Positions 13,592 through 21,452 of a DNA stretch of 24,775 nucleotides are shown here, in pieces (the stretch's first letter is position 1; every line of letters starts with the position of its first letter). The notes under the pieces are model-generated. The model saw nothing but the letters and a program-made list of their open reading frames with translations. It was not told the origin of the DNA and did no database searches. The stretch covers positions 1-24,775 of the forward strand of contig JBBRMT010000036.1 of assembly GCA_038230695.1 (NCBI GenBank), given 5' to 3'. The DNA is from QHBQ01 sp038230695 (GTDB lineage: Bacteria > Chloroflexota > Chloroflexia > QHBQ01). The position numbers and the translations under genes are program-made.

Positions 13592-16420
13592 CTACGGATG
13601 ACAACTTGCGCCAATCTTGCTTGCATCCATCTTGTAAATCGCCACGCTCTGGTTCTGGTAGGCCAGGCTGAAACCAGCACAGGCCGTGCGTGGGTTGTAC
13701 ATCGGCGCAATGTCGCGTCGCCAGTCGGTGCGAAAGTAGCTTGCGCCCGGCCCGCCCAGGTGGTCGAGCATCAGATAGGTTGCGCCGTACTGCTGCGCGG
13801 CGGCTTTGATCTGCGGCAAGCTACGATTGAGATCATGCGGATCCAGCGGGATCATCACCCCCAGGCGTTGGCTATGCCAGCTAAACTCCCACGGATTGCG
13901 GCTCATCGCCACCGTGCCGGGCGGCGTGTTCGCGCCAAACCACTGCGCCGCCGCTACCAGCGGGGTTGCTCCCACATAGTTGCCCGTATCCACCACTAGC
14001 TGGCTAATCGAGGTGTAAAGCAGAAAACCCGCGTAAACAACCACCAGTAGAGTCGCAACTATCACGCGCAACCCAACCCTATTCCCTCTCCCCTGCAACG
14101 GGGGGCTATTATTCCCCTCCCTGGGCAACCGAGGAGGGTGGGGGAGGGGGGCGTGGGCGGTCACGCCATACAACCAGAACAGCGCGGCAGAGGCTAGCAA
14201 ATACACCCAGGGGATGTAGGCATAGAAATAGCGCGGTTCGTAGTGCCAGTAGAGGGTAACGAAGGCGGCATAGATAACCAGACTGAGCAGCAGGGATGTG
14301 ACAACCGACTCTGTAGGGGCGAACCGTTGTTCGCCCTGCGCTTGCTGCCCATCCGTAGGGGCGAACCGTTGTTCGTCCTGCCGCCCAGTGCCGCGTATGT
14401 GCCGCCAGCCCTTGGGCGCGACGAATAGGGCGAGGATAGCGAGGGCAATCGCCAGCGGCCTGCCAATATCGCCGCCAAGCAACCCGCTGCCGCCGCCAGT
14501 GGGCGAGTTGCCCGCCCACAACGCTTGCACCTCGCGGCCAATCCCCCGATAGATGGCATCATAGCCATAGCGCAGCAGCCAGCTACGGTTGGGCAGATCA
14601 TTCGCCGACCAGTAGGAGTAGATGCGCTCAAAAGGCGGGTTCCACTTCAGCACCCAGGCATCGTAGCTTTCGGTCGAGTAGAAGGGTGAGCCAAAGGTGG
14701 TGACGTTGCGGATGATTAGAGGCGATACCACCGCCAACGCAACCACCACAACTATCAGGCTTGAAATAATAGTGCGGCGGCCAATCCCCCTCCTCCCATC
14801 TGGGGGGAGGGTTGGGGTAAGGGGTAGCGGGCGTTTCAGCGCTACCCACAGCGCGTAACCAAACAGGGCAGCCAGCAAGGATACGCCGCTGGGCTTGCTC
14901 CAGATCAGCAGCCCCGCCAGTATGCCCCACACCGCCCACGCCAGCCAGCTTGCCGCCTCGCTGAGACGACGGGTAATCACGATGTAAATGAGCCAGAAGA
15001 ACAACAGGGTGAAGGCAAGGTCGTTGATAGGGTACACCACCATGCCGAGGAAGGCGGGGTTGACCATGATGAGCAGGGCGGCCAGCAACGCCACTCGCGC
15101 ATCCCAGATGCGCTTGCCCACGTAGAAAACCGAGGCAGTCAACATTAGCATCAGCATCAGGTTGGGCAGCTTGGCGGCAAAGGTGGTGTCGCTGACCAGC
15201 AGGAATGGCACGGTGATGAGGGGCTGGAGCAGCGGCCAGGTGTCGGCGGCGTGCTGCACGCTGGGATAATGGCTGTAGAATTGGGCGACGTAATCGGTAG
15301 TCGCGCCCAGCCCATGCGCGATGTTACGGGCAACCACCGCATTGTCAGCATAATCGGCGTGACCGATGAAGTCCACCTTGCCGATCAGCCACAGGGCAAA
15401 GATGGCGTACACGATCAGGGCGGCGATGAGGACGAGGGTTAGTTTTGAGTTTTGAGTTTTGAGTTTTGAGTTTTCTGCTTTCGTAGGGGCTTGATTTATC
15501 ACGCCCTGCGGCGCATCTACCGAGGGCGCAATGAATTGCGCCCCTACATCCTCATTGTCCGCTAGCCCAATCCGTTTATCCGTTTTTACAATCTGTTGGC
15601 TAACCATCCGTTGGCTGTCTTCTGGTAGACTACGCAGGCGGGCGATAAGTGGCGGATACCAGCCGAACAGTTCGCTGCGCCAGGTGATTAGTAGCAGGGC
15701 GAGGGCAAATATAGTGGCAGTGGGCAAAAGCCAGACGCTGAGGGGCAGGTTGATTAGTAGTGAGTAGACGGCGACAGCAAAAGCGATAATAGCGGCAGCT
15801 ATGCCCAGGATGCGCTGGCGGATGATGGTAAGGTAGGCGAACAGGCTGAGGAAGATTACGTAGACGATTGGCAGCAGCGTCGGCAGAGTTGGGCCAATAT
15901 CTTGCTCTGGCGCAGGGATAATGCTAACAGACGCAACTTTAACACCGAGCAGGCGACTGTCTCCCAACACGGTGAAAGTCTGACTATCTATAATGAGGCG
16001 AGGATTAGTGCCAGTGGCCTGTAGCGTGCGGTAATCAATTCCGATCGGGCCATAAGTAATCATCTCGTTGGTGGTATTGATCGTCTGCAACACCTTTGAG
16101 CCGAAGGTCAGGGTAATGACAGGCGACGCGCCGCTTGGCCGATAGCCTTGCAGCCGTAGGTACAACCAGTAAGCCGAAGTGTTCTGTGGTACGCCCTGGT
16201 TAGCAAACTCTATCTCGGAGTGGCCGCTAGTCCAGCGGTAGCGCTGGTTGTCGGCCAGCTCGTCGCCCCACCAGCCGTCGCGGATGGCAACGCGGTCGTA
16301 CCAACTGCCCACCGGCACAACGTAGGTGGAGCGAAACTGATAGGCCAGCACGCCGAAAAGCAGCGCGGCCAGCAGGGTCAGCCACAGGCTGCGTCGGCGT
16401 AGGGCAGCGCGGATGCTCAC
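13592..16420 (-). CDS. Fusion of beta-sandwich/4-TM module with GT-C glycosyltransferase
   Basis: 942 residues from GTG 16420 (GTGA overlap with the deacetylase stop). Residues ~1-255 form one unit: TM1 (SLWLTLLAALLFGVLAYQF), an outer beta-rich domain (YRW...LRLQGYRP...SQTFTVLGDSRLLGVKV), then membrane helices ending LLITWRSELFGW. The same architecture stands alone in the protein at 22027-23019. After a repeat-rich linker, the GT-C part has its own acidic outer loop (GHADYADNAVVARN) and shares LWAGN and helix order with the 9650-12262 protein. A soluble C-terminal portion follows (GPGASYFRTDWRRDIAP). Four loops hold in-frame repeats: 15441-15617, 14785-14826, 14313-14380 and 14077-14150. It probably acts on the outer membrane face with a polyprenyl-linked donor. 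Substrate unknown. Confidence 0.8.
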   Translation of the reverse strand: MSIRAALRRRSLWLTLLAALLFGVLAYQFRSTYVVPVGSWYDRVAIRDGWWGDELADNQRYRWTSGHSEIEFANQGVPQNTSAYWLYLRLQGYRPSGASPVITLTFGSKVLQTINTTNEMITYGPIGIDYRTLQATGTNPRLIIDSQTFTVLGDSRLLGVKVASVSIIPAPEQDIGPTLPTLLPIVYVIFLSLFAYLTIIRQRILGIAAAIIAFAVAVYSLLINLPLSVWLLPTATIFALALLLITWRSELFGWYPPLIARLRSLPEDSQRMVSQQIVKTDKRIGLADNEDVGAQFIAPSVDAPQGVINQAPTKAENSKLKTQNSKLTLVLIAALIVYAIFALWLIGKVDFIGHADYADNAVVARNIAHGLGATTDYVAQFYSHYPSVQHAADTWPLLQPLITVPFLLVSDTTFAAKLPNLMLMLMLTASVFYVGKRIWDARVALLAALLIMVNPAFLGMVVYPINDLAFTLLFFWLIYIVITRRLSEAASWLAWAVWGILAGLLIWSKPSGVSLLAALFGYALWVALKRPLPLTPTLPPDGRRGIGRRTIISSLIVVVVALAVVSPLIIRNVTTFGSPFYSTESYDAWVLKWNPPFERIYSYWSANDLPNRSWLLRYGYDAIYRGIGREVQALWAGNSPTGGGSGLLGGDIGRPLAIALAILALFVAPKGWRHIRGTGRQDEQRFAPTDGQQAQGEQRFAPTESVVTSLLLSLVIYAAFVTLYWHYEPRYFYAYIPWVYLLASAALFWLYGVTAHAPLPHPPRLPREGNNSPPLQGRGNRVGLRVIVATLLVVVYAGFLLYTSISQLVVDTGNYVGATPLVAAAQWFGANTPPGTVAMSRNPWEFSWHSQRLGVMIPLDPHDLNRSLPQIKAAAQQYGATYLMLDHLGGPGASYFRTDWRRDIAPMYNPRTACAGFSLAYQNQSVAIYKMDASKIGASCHP
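14077..14150 (-). repeat. C/G-rich palindromic elements in frame
   Basis: Two short C-run/G-run palindromes (CCCTCTCCCC...GGGGGG and CCCCTCCC...GGAGGG) encode LPHPPRLPREGNNSPPLQGRGNR in pieces. They lie in the loop before the helix VIVATLLVVV and are related in style to the LSPxGRG elements. Confidence 0.65.
14313..14380 (-). repeat. Two 26-bp hairpin elements, direct repeat
   Basis: Copies lie at 14313-14338 and 14355-14380. They are identical except for one base (GCCCTG against GTCCTG). The stem is GGGCGAAC/GTTCGCCC with loop CGTT. They encode QGEQRFAPT and QDEQRFAPT, in the same codon phase as the copies in the neighbouring gene. Confidence 0.9.
14785..14826 (-). repeat. LTPTLP-type palindromic element in frame
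   Basis: A CCCTCCTCCC...GGGGGGAGGG palindrome with a GTTGGGGTAAGGGG flank. The coding strand gives PLPLTPTLPPDGRRG, the familiar translation of a widespread bacterial palindromic repeat. It sits in the loop between LWVALK and IISSLIVVVV. Confidence 0.75.
15441..15474 (-). repeat. In-frame 7-bp tandem array (GAGTTTT units)
   Basis: Four units plus a partial one. The coding strand gives ENSKLKTQNSKL just before the helix TLVLIAALIVYAIFAL. The sequence is the same as the arrays at 8986 and 11447. Confidence 0.9.
15483..15547 (-). repeat. Two 26-bp hairpin elements in opposite orientation
   Basis: 15483-15508 has the plus-strand GTAGGGG end; its stem is GGGCTTGA/TCACGCCC (one mismatch) and it encodes QGVINQAPT. 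15522-15547 is inverted, with stem GGGCGCAA/TTGCGCCC, and encodes VGAQFIAPS in a different codon phase. Confidence 0.8.
15567..15617 (-). repeat. SQRI-type repeat with partial duplication
   Basis: The coding strand gives DSQRMVSQQIVKTDKRIG. The AGCCAAC(G/A)GAT unit occurs twice in a row. It otherwise matches 11511-11550. Confidence 0.8.
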
Positions 16421-18273
16421 TGCTGCACCGTTACCGTTACCCGAATGGTCGCCCCTGGCGCAATCGTGCCGATCACCAGCTTGCCATGCTGCGCCAGTGC
16501 GGGGACGAGGGTCGCGGGCTTGCCGCCAATCAGCGCCTCACTAATCGTGCCGTCCACGCTGATCGTCACATCGCTGATCGGTTGGGTGGTAGGGTTGTTC
16601 ACATCGGTAATCAAGGTACGCTTGTTGGTGGGCGCACCAGGGGGGAAGGGGATGATCTTCATCTGGCGCATCGCATCATAACGAGCCACAATCGCGCCCA
16701 CCGGCGCAATCCACAGCTTGCCCGCATCGCGCTGCTGCGCCGCGTAGGCGGCCACGCTCGACCATAGCTGCTGGTTTGCGCCGTCTACCAGCGCGAGGGG
16801 GTGATTCCAGAACGAGGTTACACCGCCCAGCAGAATGTCGTCGTCAATCACCGTCGTGGCCTGGCTGAGACTCTGCACGTTCAGGCCAACGCCCTCACCG
16901 GCAAGTTTGCTTGCAGTTTCCTCCGTGCTACCAGAGCCGAGCAGGAAGTCAGGGACGACCATCATGTTGTTGCTCTTGGGGGCAACCCCAAATTGAAATG
17001 CGAAGCGCAGATCCTTCTCGTACAGGCGGGTGACGGCAACGATGCCGTGCTTGCGTAGCACATCGTAGAAGGGCTGATCCACGCTGTTGCTGCTGCGCCA
17101 GGGAAAAGCGAAGGTGGTCACATCGGTGATGCCTTTGGCGGCGGCGGCGGTCTGCCAGCGGCTCAGGTCGGCATCAAGCTGATCGGGGGTTGCGCCGCGC
17201 ACGTAGAGGTGGCCGAAGGTGTGGGTGGCAATCTCCTGCCCGGCGGCAAGCAGGGAGGTGGTCTGGTCGCCGAAGTACCAGGCCGGATCGGTGGTGGTGT
17301 TACCGAACGGATCGTCGCTATACCAGCCATGCTTCAGCCAGTAGTCGGTGGCCCAGCCGTTCTGGGGGCTGGCCCAGCTATAAATTGGATTCTGGAAGGT
17401 GGCTTTGCTGCTGCTGTCGAGCAGGTTGTAGCCGGTGGCATAGAAGGTCGCGCTAATGCTGTTTTGGGCAAATATTTGCAGAAGCGTAGTTACACCCTGC
17501 CGCATCGCCATGCCCTGGGTTACACCGAATTGCACATCGTGGCCGCTCATGCCCCGCGAGTGGATGGGGCCGCCCATCGCGCTCTCCCAATCGAAGCTGA
17601 AGGCCAGCGCGGCGCTGCGGCCGCCCGGCCACTGCTCGACTCGGATGTTATCGTCGGCCAGCCGCAGGTGGCTGATGGTGGCGTTACCACCCGCCTGCTT
17701 AAGCGCCACGCGCAGGTAGGCAACTGCCGGGTCGTTGGGGGCGCTGCACGCGCCATAGACTAGCTGGCCGTTGCTGCCCAGGTTGGTTGCGCCGGTGACA
17801 TCCTGGCGAATACCACCTGCGCCGCTTTCGATATGCGCCTGGTTCTCCCAGGTGCAGGCGGACGTGATCGTGCCAGTACCCGTTACCATATAGGTGAAGT
17901 GGAACTGTTCACCCGCGCTGGTGGCAACTGGTGGGCCGGTGTACGATTTGGTATCGCTGAGGACAAAGCTGCCGTCGGCGCTGCTTCTATAGTAGTAGCC
18001 CTGCTGGGTGGGCAACGGCAGCAGGTTGAAGCCAGCCGCATATAGCCGCGCTTCGCGGGCGGCAAGGTCATGGTCTTTGGCTGGGTCGTAGCCGGGGCTG
18101 GAGGCGAACATGGCGAAGACGATGCTAACTGCCGCGATAAAGACGATGGCAATACCCAGGGCAAATGGGGCGCTGAGTTTGCCCCGCCGCAAACGGCGCA
18201 TACTGAGGACAATAGCCACCACACCGACGAGAAAGAGGCCAATGGCGAGCAAGGCGATGGCGGTGTTGCTCAC
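16417..18273 (-). CDS. Membrane-anchored polysaccharide deacetylase (NodB/CE4-like)
   Basis: 618 residues from GTG 18273 (GTGA overlap with the upstream stop). Two N-terminal membrane segments (~3-24, ~36-57) are followed by an outer beta-rich region (~75-215), then the NodB-like domain. Motif 1 is FSFDWES (Asp228). The second Asp of the usual TFDDG is Trp here, followed by Glu, as in FDxE-type relatives. SATFYATGYNLLD follows, then the metal-binding HxxxH as HTFGH (His351, His355), then FAFPWRS in place of the arginine-tyrosine motif. The C-terminal ~90 residues look like a separate beta domain (ISDVTISVDGT...IAPGATIRVTVTV). Such enzymes remove N- or O-acetyl groups from surface polysaccharide. 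The position between flippase-like and GT-C genes fits late glycan modification outside the cell. The glycan is unknown. Confidence 0.85.
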   Translation of the reverse strand: MSNTAIALLAIGLFLVGVVAIVLSMRRLRRGKLSAPFALGIAIVFIAAVSIVFAMFASSPGYDPAKDHDLAAREARLYAAGFNLLPLPTQQGYYYRSSADGSFVLSDTKSYTGPPVATSAGEQFHFTYMVTGTGTITSACTWENQAHIESGAGGIRQDVTGATNLGSNGQLVYGACSAPNDPAVAYLRVALKQAGGNATISHLRLADDNIRVEQWPGGRSAALAFSFDWESAMGGPIHSRGMSGHDVQFGVTQGMAMRQGVTTLLQIFAQNSISATFYATGYNLLDSSSKATFQNPIYSWASPQNGWATDYWLKHGWYSDDPFGNTTTDPAWYFGDQTTSLLAAGQEIATHTFGHLYVRGATPDQLDADLSRWQTAAAAKGITDVTTFAFPWRSSNSVDQPFYDVLRKHGIVAVTRLYEKDLRFAFQFGVAPKSNNMMVVPDFLLGSGSTEETASKLAGEGVGLNVQSLSQATTVIDDDILLGGVTSFWNHPLALVDGANQQLWSSVAAYAAQQRDAGKLWIAPVGAIVARYDAMRQMKIIPFPPGAPTNKRTLITDVNNPTTQPISDVTISVDGTISEALIGGKPATLVPALAQHGKLVIGTIAPGATIRVTVTVQQ

Positions 18274-19253
18274 GCAGCCACCTCCTCCAATTTGGCGGGG
18301 TAGCGGAACCAGACTGCGTAGCCAACCACCGTGTTGCTGATATTCAGCAGCAGGATCAGGGTGGAGACGGCCACTGCATACTCGGCGTAGTTAGTGTTGG
18401 GGAAGAGCAGGCCGAAGATAAACACCAGGATCGCATCGCGGGTGCCGACTCCGCCCACCGAGATGGGGATAAGCGCGGCGGCGGTGGTCAGCGCATTGAT
18501 GCCGATAATCTGCAGCGGGCCGATGTTCAGACCAACCGCGAAGCACAACAGCCAGACGCGGGTAATCGAAACCGCAAAGCTGGCGAAGGTGAGCAGGCTG
18601 GCGATGGCAAAGGCACGACGGTGGTGCAGCACTTCGGCAGCGGGGGCAGTTTCATCCGCCGCTTTGCCCTTGTTCAGCCTGCTCATCACCATCTGCCACA
18701 GCCGCTCCCGCACCGGGCGGATGCCGAGGGCAACCAGGCCAATCGCCGAGCCGACAATCAGGGCGATGACGATCGGCAAATCGCCGCTCATGCTCTGCCA
18801 GAATACGATTACCCCTTCGAGAGTGAGCAAACCGAGCATTACCACGTCGAACAGGCGGTCAACCACGGTGGAGAGCAGCGCCGCGCTGAGGGGATAGCCC
18901 ATCGCCTTGAGATACCACGCTTTGATTACGTCGCCCGCCTGACCGGGGGTGAACTGACCCGCGCCCAGGCCAATGGCGTAGATGCGCCACGCCTGGCCCA
19001 GGCTCAGGTTGATACCGTAGGTTTGCAAAATCGCCCGCCAGCGGCCCGACTTGACCCCGATGAACAACACGATCAGGCTGATCGAAAGTAGCACCAGCAG
19101 CCAGTTGGCGTGGCTGAGGATGTCGAGCAGCTTGGTTAGGTTGAGCTTGTTGCTGACAACTACGTATATGAGGATGAGGACGAACACGACCGTGCCGCCG
19201 ATGCGCAGACCCCAGGTAAGACGGGAAGCGGGCTGTTTGCCAGTATCTTCCAT
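18270..19253 (-). CDS. LPG-synthase-TM/flippase-like membrane protein (UPF0104)
   Basis: 327 residues. A GTG start at 19256 would give a 4-bp overlap, but ATG 19253 has GGAGG at 5 nt and forms a TGATG junction with the GT2 stop, so it is preferred. About eight hydrophobic helices and the family landmarks are visible: SGRWRAILQTYGI, YAIGLGAGQFTPGQAGDVIKAWYLK, and STVVDRLFDVVMLG near the middle, then ALIPISVGGVGTRDAIL. This is the PF03706 family, which includes the lipid-flipping part of MprF and many proteins in glycan clusters. Directly beside a GT2 it may move or accept polyprenyl-linked sugars. That role is inference; the family call is firm. Confidence 0.9.
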   Translation of the reverse strand: MEDTGKQPASRLTWGLRIGGTVVFVLILIYVVVSNKLNLTKLLDILSHANWLLVLLSISLIVLFIGVKSGRWRAILQTYGINLSLGQAWRIYAIGLGAGQFTPGQAGDVIKAWYLKAMGYPLSAALLSTVVDRLFDVVMLGLLTLEGVIVFWQSMSGDLPIVIALIVGSAIGLVALGIRPVRERLWQMVMSRLNKGKAADETAPAAEVLHHRRAFAIASLLTFASFAVSITRVWLLCFAVGLNIGPLQIIGINALTTAAALIPISVGGVGTRDAILVFIFGLLFPNTNYAEYAVAVSTLILLLNISNTVVGYAVWFRYPAKLEEVAA

Positions 19254-20173
19254 CACAGCCTCCGCTCCAATCGCAGGGTGGCAATCTGTTCGCTGACCAG
19301 GCCAATGAGGAAGACAATCACCGCTACGCTGATCAGAAGCACCGCGCCATTGGGGATATGCAGGCGGTTGAAGACGATGTTGAAAGCGGCATAAATCGCG
19401 CCGACCAGAAAGAAGAACAGGCTGACCGGCCCAAACACCTTCATCGGGGTGAATAGCATACTGATGCGGGTGATGATGAGGAGGAAGCGCCAGCCGTCGC
19501 GGAACCAGCGCACCTGGCTCTTGCCCCGCTGCTTGCGCGAACGGAAGGGTACGAAGGTGACGCTGTAACCCGCCTTGATGAAAGCGACGGTGGATGTACT
19601 GGTGTGCGAGTAGCCGTTGGGCAGCAGACCGATGAACTCCATCAGTCGCGCCCGCCGCACCGCCCTGAAGCCACTGGTCAGGTCGGGGATGCGTCGGTCT
19701 ACCATATAGCTGCTGAAGGCGTTGAAGATACCGTTACCAATGTCGCGGATGAGGCGCGTGTCGCTGCCCTTGGTGCGTGCGCCTACCACCAGGTCGTACT
19801 GGGGGATCTGGTCGAGTAGGCTGTCAATGTCGTCGGCGCTGTGCTGCCCGTCGGCATCGAGCATCAGGATCACGTCGCCATGCGCCGCCCGCACTCCGGC
19901 CTTGACCGCCGCGCCGTTGCCCTTATTGTAGGGCTGGCGCAGCACCTTCGCCCCTGCATGCAGTGCAACCGCAGCGGTATCGTCGCTGCTGCCGTCGTCT
20001 ACCACGATGATCTCGGCGGCTGGCTTCAGTTGGCGCAGGCGACTGACCACCTCACCTACCGACTCCGCTTCGTTGTAGGCGGGGATAACCACCGACAGGC
20101 GGTAATCGGCGGGCAGCTGATCAAGCAGCACCTCCTCGCCAGCAGGGCTGGATGGTAGCAACGCATCGCTCAC
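19253..20173 (-). CDS. Polyprenyl-phosphate glycosyltransferase, GT2 (DPM1-like)
   Basis: 306 residues from GTG 20173 (GTGA overlap with the upstream stop). The GT-A domain shows SVVIPAYNEAESVGEVV, VVDDGSSDDT (Asp59-Asp60, nucleotide binding) and LMLDADGQHSADD (the DXD-type Asp106/Asp108). PDLTSGFRAVRR and RKQRGKSQVRWFRDGW are typical of dolichol-phosphate mannosyltransferase-like enzymes. Two membrane segments at the C-terminus (FGPVSLFFFLVGAIYAAF; AVLLISVAVIVFLIGLV) hold it to the inner face. It should transfer a hexose from a nucleotide sugar to a polyprenyl phosphate, supplying the donor for the GT-C proteins of the cluster. Which hexose is not visible. Confidence 0.92.
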   Translation of the reverse strand: MSDALLPSSPAGEEVLLDQLPADYRLSVVIPAYNEAESVGEVVSRLRQLKPAAEIIVVDDGSSDDTAAVALHAGAKVLRQPYNKGNGAAVKAGVRAAHGDVILMLDADGQHSADDIDSLLDQIPQYDLVVGARTKGSDTRLIRDIGNGIFNAFSSYMVDRRIPDLTSGFRAVRRARLMEFIGLLPNGYSHTSTSTVAFIKAGYSVTFVPFRSRKQRGKSQVRWFRDGWRFLLIITRISMLFTPMKVFGPVSLFFFLVGAIYAAFNIVFNRLHIPNGAVLLISVAVIVFLIGLVSEQIATLRLERRL

Positions 20174-20580
20174 GGCTTTGTCCCTTGCGTCTGGCTATAG
20201 CCTGCAAACAGCAGGGCTACCCCGCCGATGATGACAAACACCCCCGCTACTTCCATCCAGTTAATTTGCTCGTGGAAATAAAAATAGGATGCGCCCACAA
20301 TGAACAGATAGTTGAGACTAAGCAGGGGGTAGGCAAGACTGAGCGGCCAATCGGCAATCACCGCCAACCAGAAGATTGAGCCGCCAAAGATGAGGACGAA
20401 ACCGAAGAAAACGAACACATTGGTAAATACGCTCCAGCCAGTTTGGATAATCGGGCCGGGCGACAGGTGAAAATTGTTCAACGCCCCACTATCGCGCAGG
20501 TCGTTGATGCCCTTCTTGAGCATCGTTTCGCCGAAGAAGCTCATGGTGATAGCGATGACGAGCAAACCGAATGTCTTCAT
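20170..20580 (-). CDS. Small EamA/SMR-like membrane protein (ArnE/ArnF-type)
   Basis: 136 residues with four hydrophobic helices (3-17, ~52-75, ~82-103, ~108-128), the size and layout of small drug/metabolite-superfamily half-transporters. LAVIADWPLSLAYPLLSLNYLFIVGASYFYFHEQINWMEVAG (positions ~75-115, key features PLS.AYP and a Glu in the next helix) matches the pattern of ArnE/ArnF, which move undecaprenyl-phosphate aminoarabinose. AGGAGA sits 3 nt before the ATG. The gene lies 7 bp after the methyltransferase and overlaps the GT2 start (GTGA). A role in flipping the polyprenyl-sugar made by the GT2 is plausible but inferred. Such proteins often work as pairs and no second copy is seen. Confidence 0.82.
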   Translation of the reverse strand: MKTFGLLVIAITMSFFGETMLKKGINDLRDSGALNNFHLSPGPIIQTGWSVFTNVFVFFGFVLIFGGSIFWLAVIADWPLSLAYPLLSLNYLFIVGASYFYFHEQINWMEVAGVFVIIGGVALLFAGYSQTQGTKP

Positions 20581-20587
20581 AAATCTC

Positions 20588-21226
20588 CTATTTCTCTAGC
20601 ACAAAGACCTGATAGTCGCACACGCCGCTGATAATCTTGTATTCCTTACACACCTGGAAGATGTCGTGGAAGAGGTCGCGGTACTGGTCGGCGGTGCGGA
20701 TGTACGCACCCTGGTCGAGCATATGAATGAGCGCCCCCAGCAAGTTGAGCTTGTAGCCAACGGCGGTATCCTCCATGATCAGCACGCGCCCGCCGGGGCG
20801 TAGCACGCGGCGCATCTCGCCCAGCACGGCGCGGGCCACCTCGTCGGTCATGTGGTGGATCACACCAGTTACCAGCACATTGTCGAAACTAGCCTCGGCG
20901 AAGGTCATGTGGGTGGCATCCATGGTCGCAAACTGGGCATTGTTGCCTGCGTGCCGCTGGCGGGCATAGCTGATAAAGCTGTCGAGTATGTCCACACCGT
21001 GATACTCGTAACCGGCCTGCACAAACAGGTCGGTCAATTCGCCCGTGCCGCAGCCCACATCGAGCAAGCGGGGGCGCACGCGGGGGCGGTGACGAAACAG
21101 TTCGCGGCGGATGGTGGCCTTCTCACCCTTGAAGTTGTCCTCCAACAAGCGGCGAAAGATATTCCACATCTCCGGGTTAGCGGCGGTGCGGCGCACCACG
21201 CTGTGGACAAACGATGGTACTGGCAA
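20588..21226 (-). CDS. Class I SAM-dependent methyltransferase
   Basis: 212 residues from TTG 21226, chosen because AAGGAGA lies 4-5 nt upstream. The Rossmann core is clear: motif I LLDVGCGTGELTDLF (54-68), the acidic end of strand 2 (YHGVDILDSF), ATMDATHMTF, then FDNVLVTGVIHHMTDE and LRPGGRVLIMED. It belongs to the Methyltransf_11/25 group, which acts on small molecules or lipids. First in the row of closely spaced glycan genes, it may methylate a sugar or a lipid carrier. Substrate is unknown. Confidence 0.9.
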   Translation of the reverse strand: MPVPSFVHSVVRRTAANPEMWNIFRRLLEDNFKGEKATIRRELFRHRPRVRPRLLDVGCGTGELTDLFVQAGYEYHGVDILDSFISYARQRHAGNNAQFATMDATHMTFAEASFDNVLVTGVIHHMTDEVARAVLGEMRRVLRPGGRVLIMEDTAVGYKLNLLGALIHMLDQGAYIRTADQYRDLFHDIFQVCKEYKIISGVCDYQVFVLEK

Positions 21227-21324
21227 ATCTTCTCCTTATGCGTGCTATCACACGCCCACAGCATAACGAACGAGGGCCATTCTGGTTGCTATCGGTGGCT
21301 AGCTCATAAATCAGGTTCTAGTGA

Positions 21325-21394
21325 TTCCCCTCCCACCGGGAGGGGTAGGGGAGGGTCCGTGCAGCGCGACGCACCTCTCTCGGTGGGAGGGGAA
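21325..21394. repeat. Intergenic 70-bp element with 14-bp perfect inverted arms
   Basis: TTCCCCTCCCACCG (21325-21338) and its exact reverse complement (21381-21394) enclose 42 bp that contain a further G-run (GGGAGGGGTAGGGGAGGG). It lies 30 bp before a 7-bp array, the same hairpin-then-array arrangement seen inside the GT-C genes, but read on the plus strand. Confidence 0.85.
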
Positions 21395-21424
21395 ACTACA
21401 CTCCCGCCATCAAAACTCCGTTTT

Positions 21425-21452
21425 CTCAGCACTCAGCACTCAGCACTCAGCA
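21425..21452 (+). repeat. 7-bp tandem array (CTCAGCA units) at a gene end
   Basis: Four perfect units. This is the reverse complement of the array at 8557-8595. Against the minus-strand gene 21433-21954 it is in the stop-containing orientation, and it supplies that gene's last residues (LSAEC) and its TGA. Confidence 0.9.
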
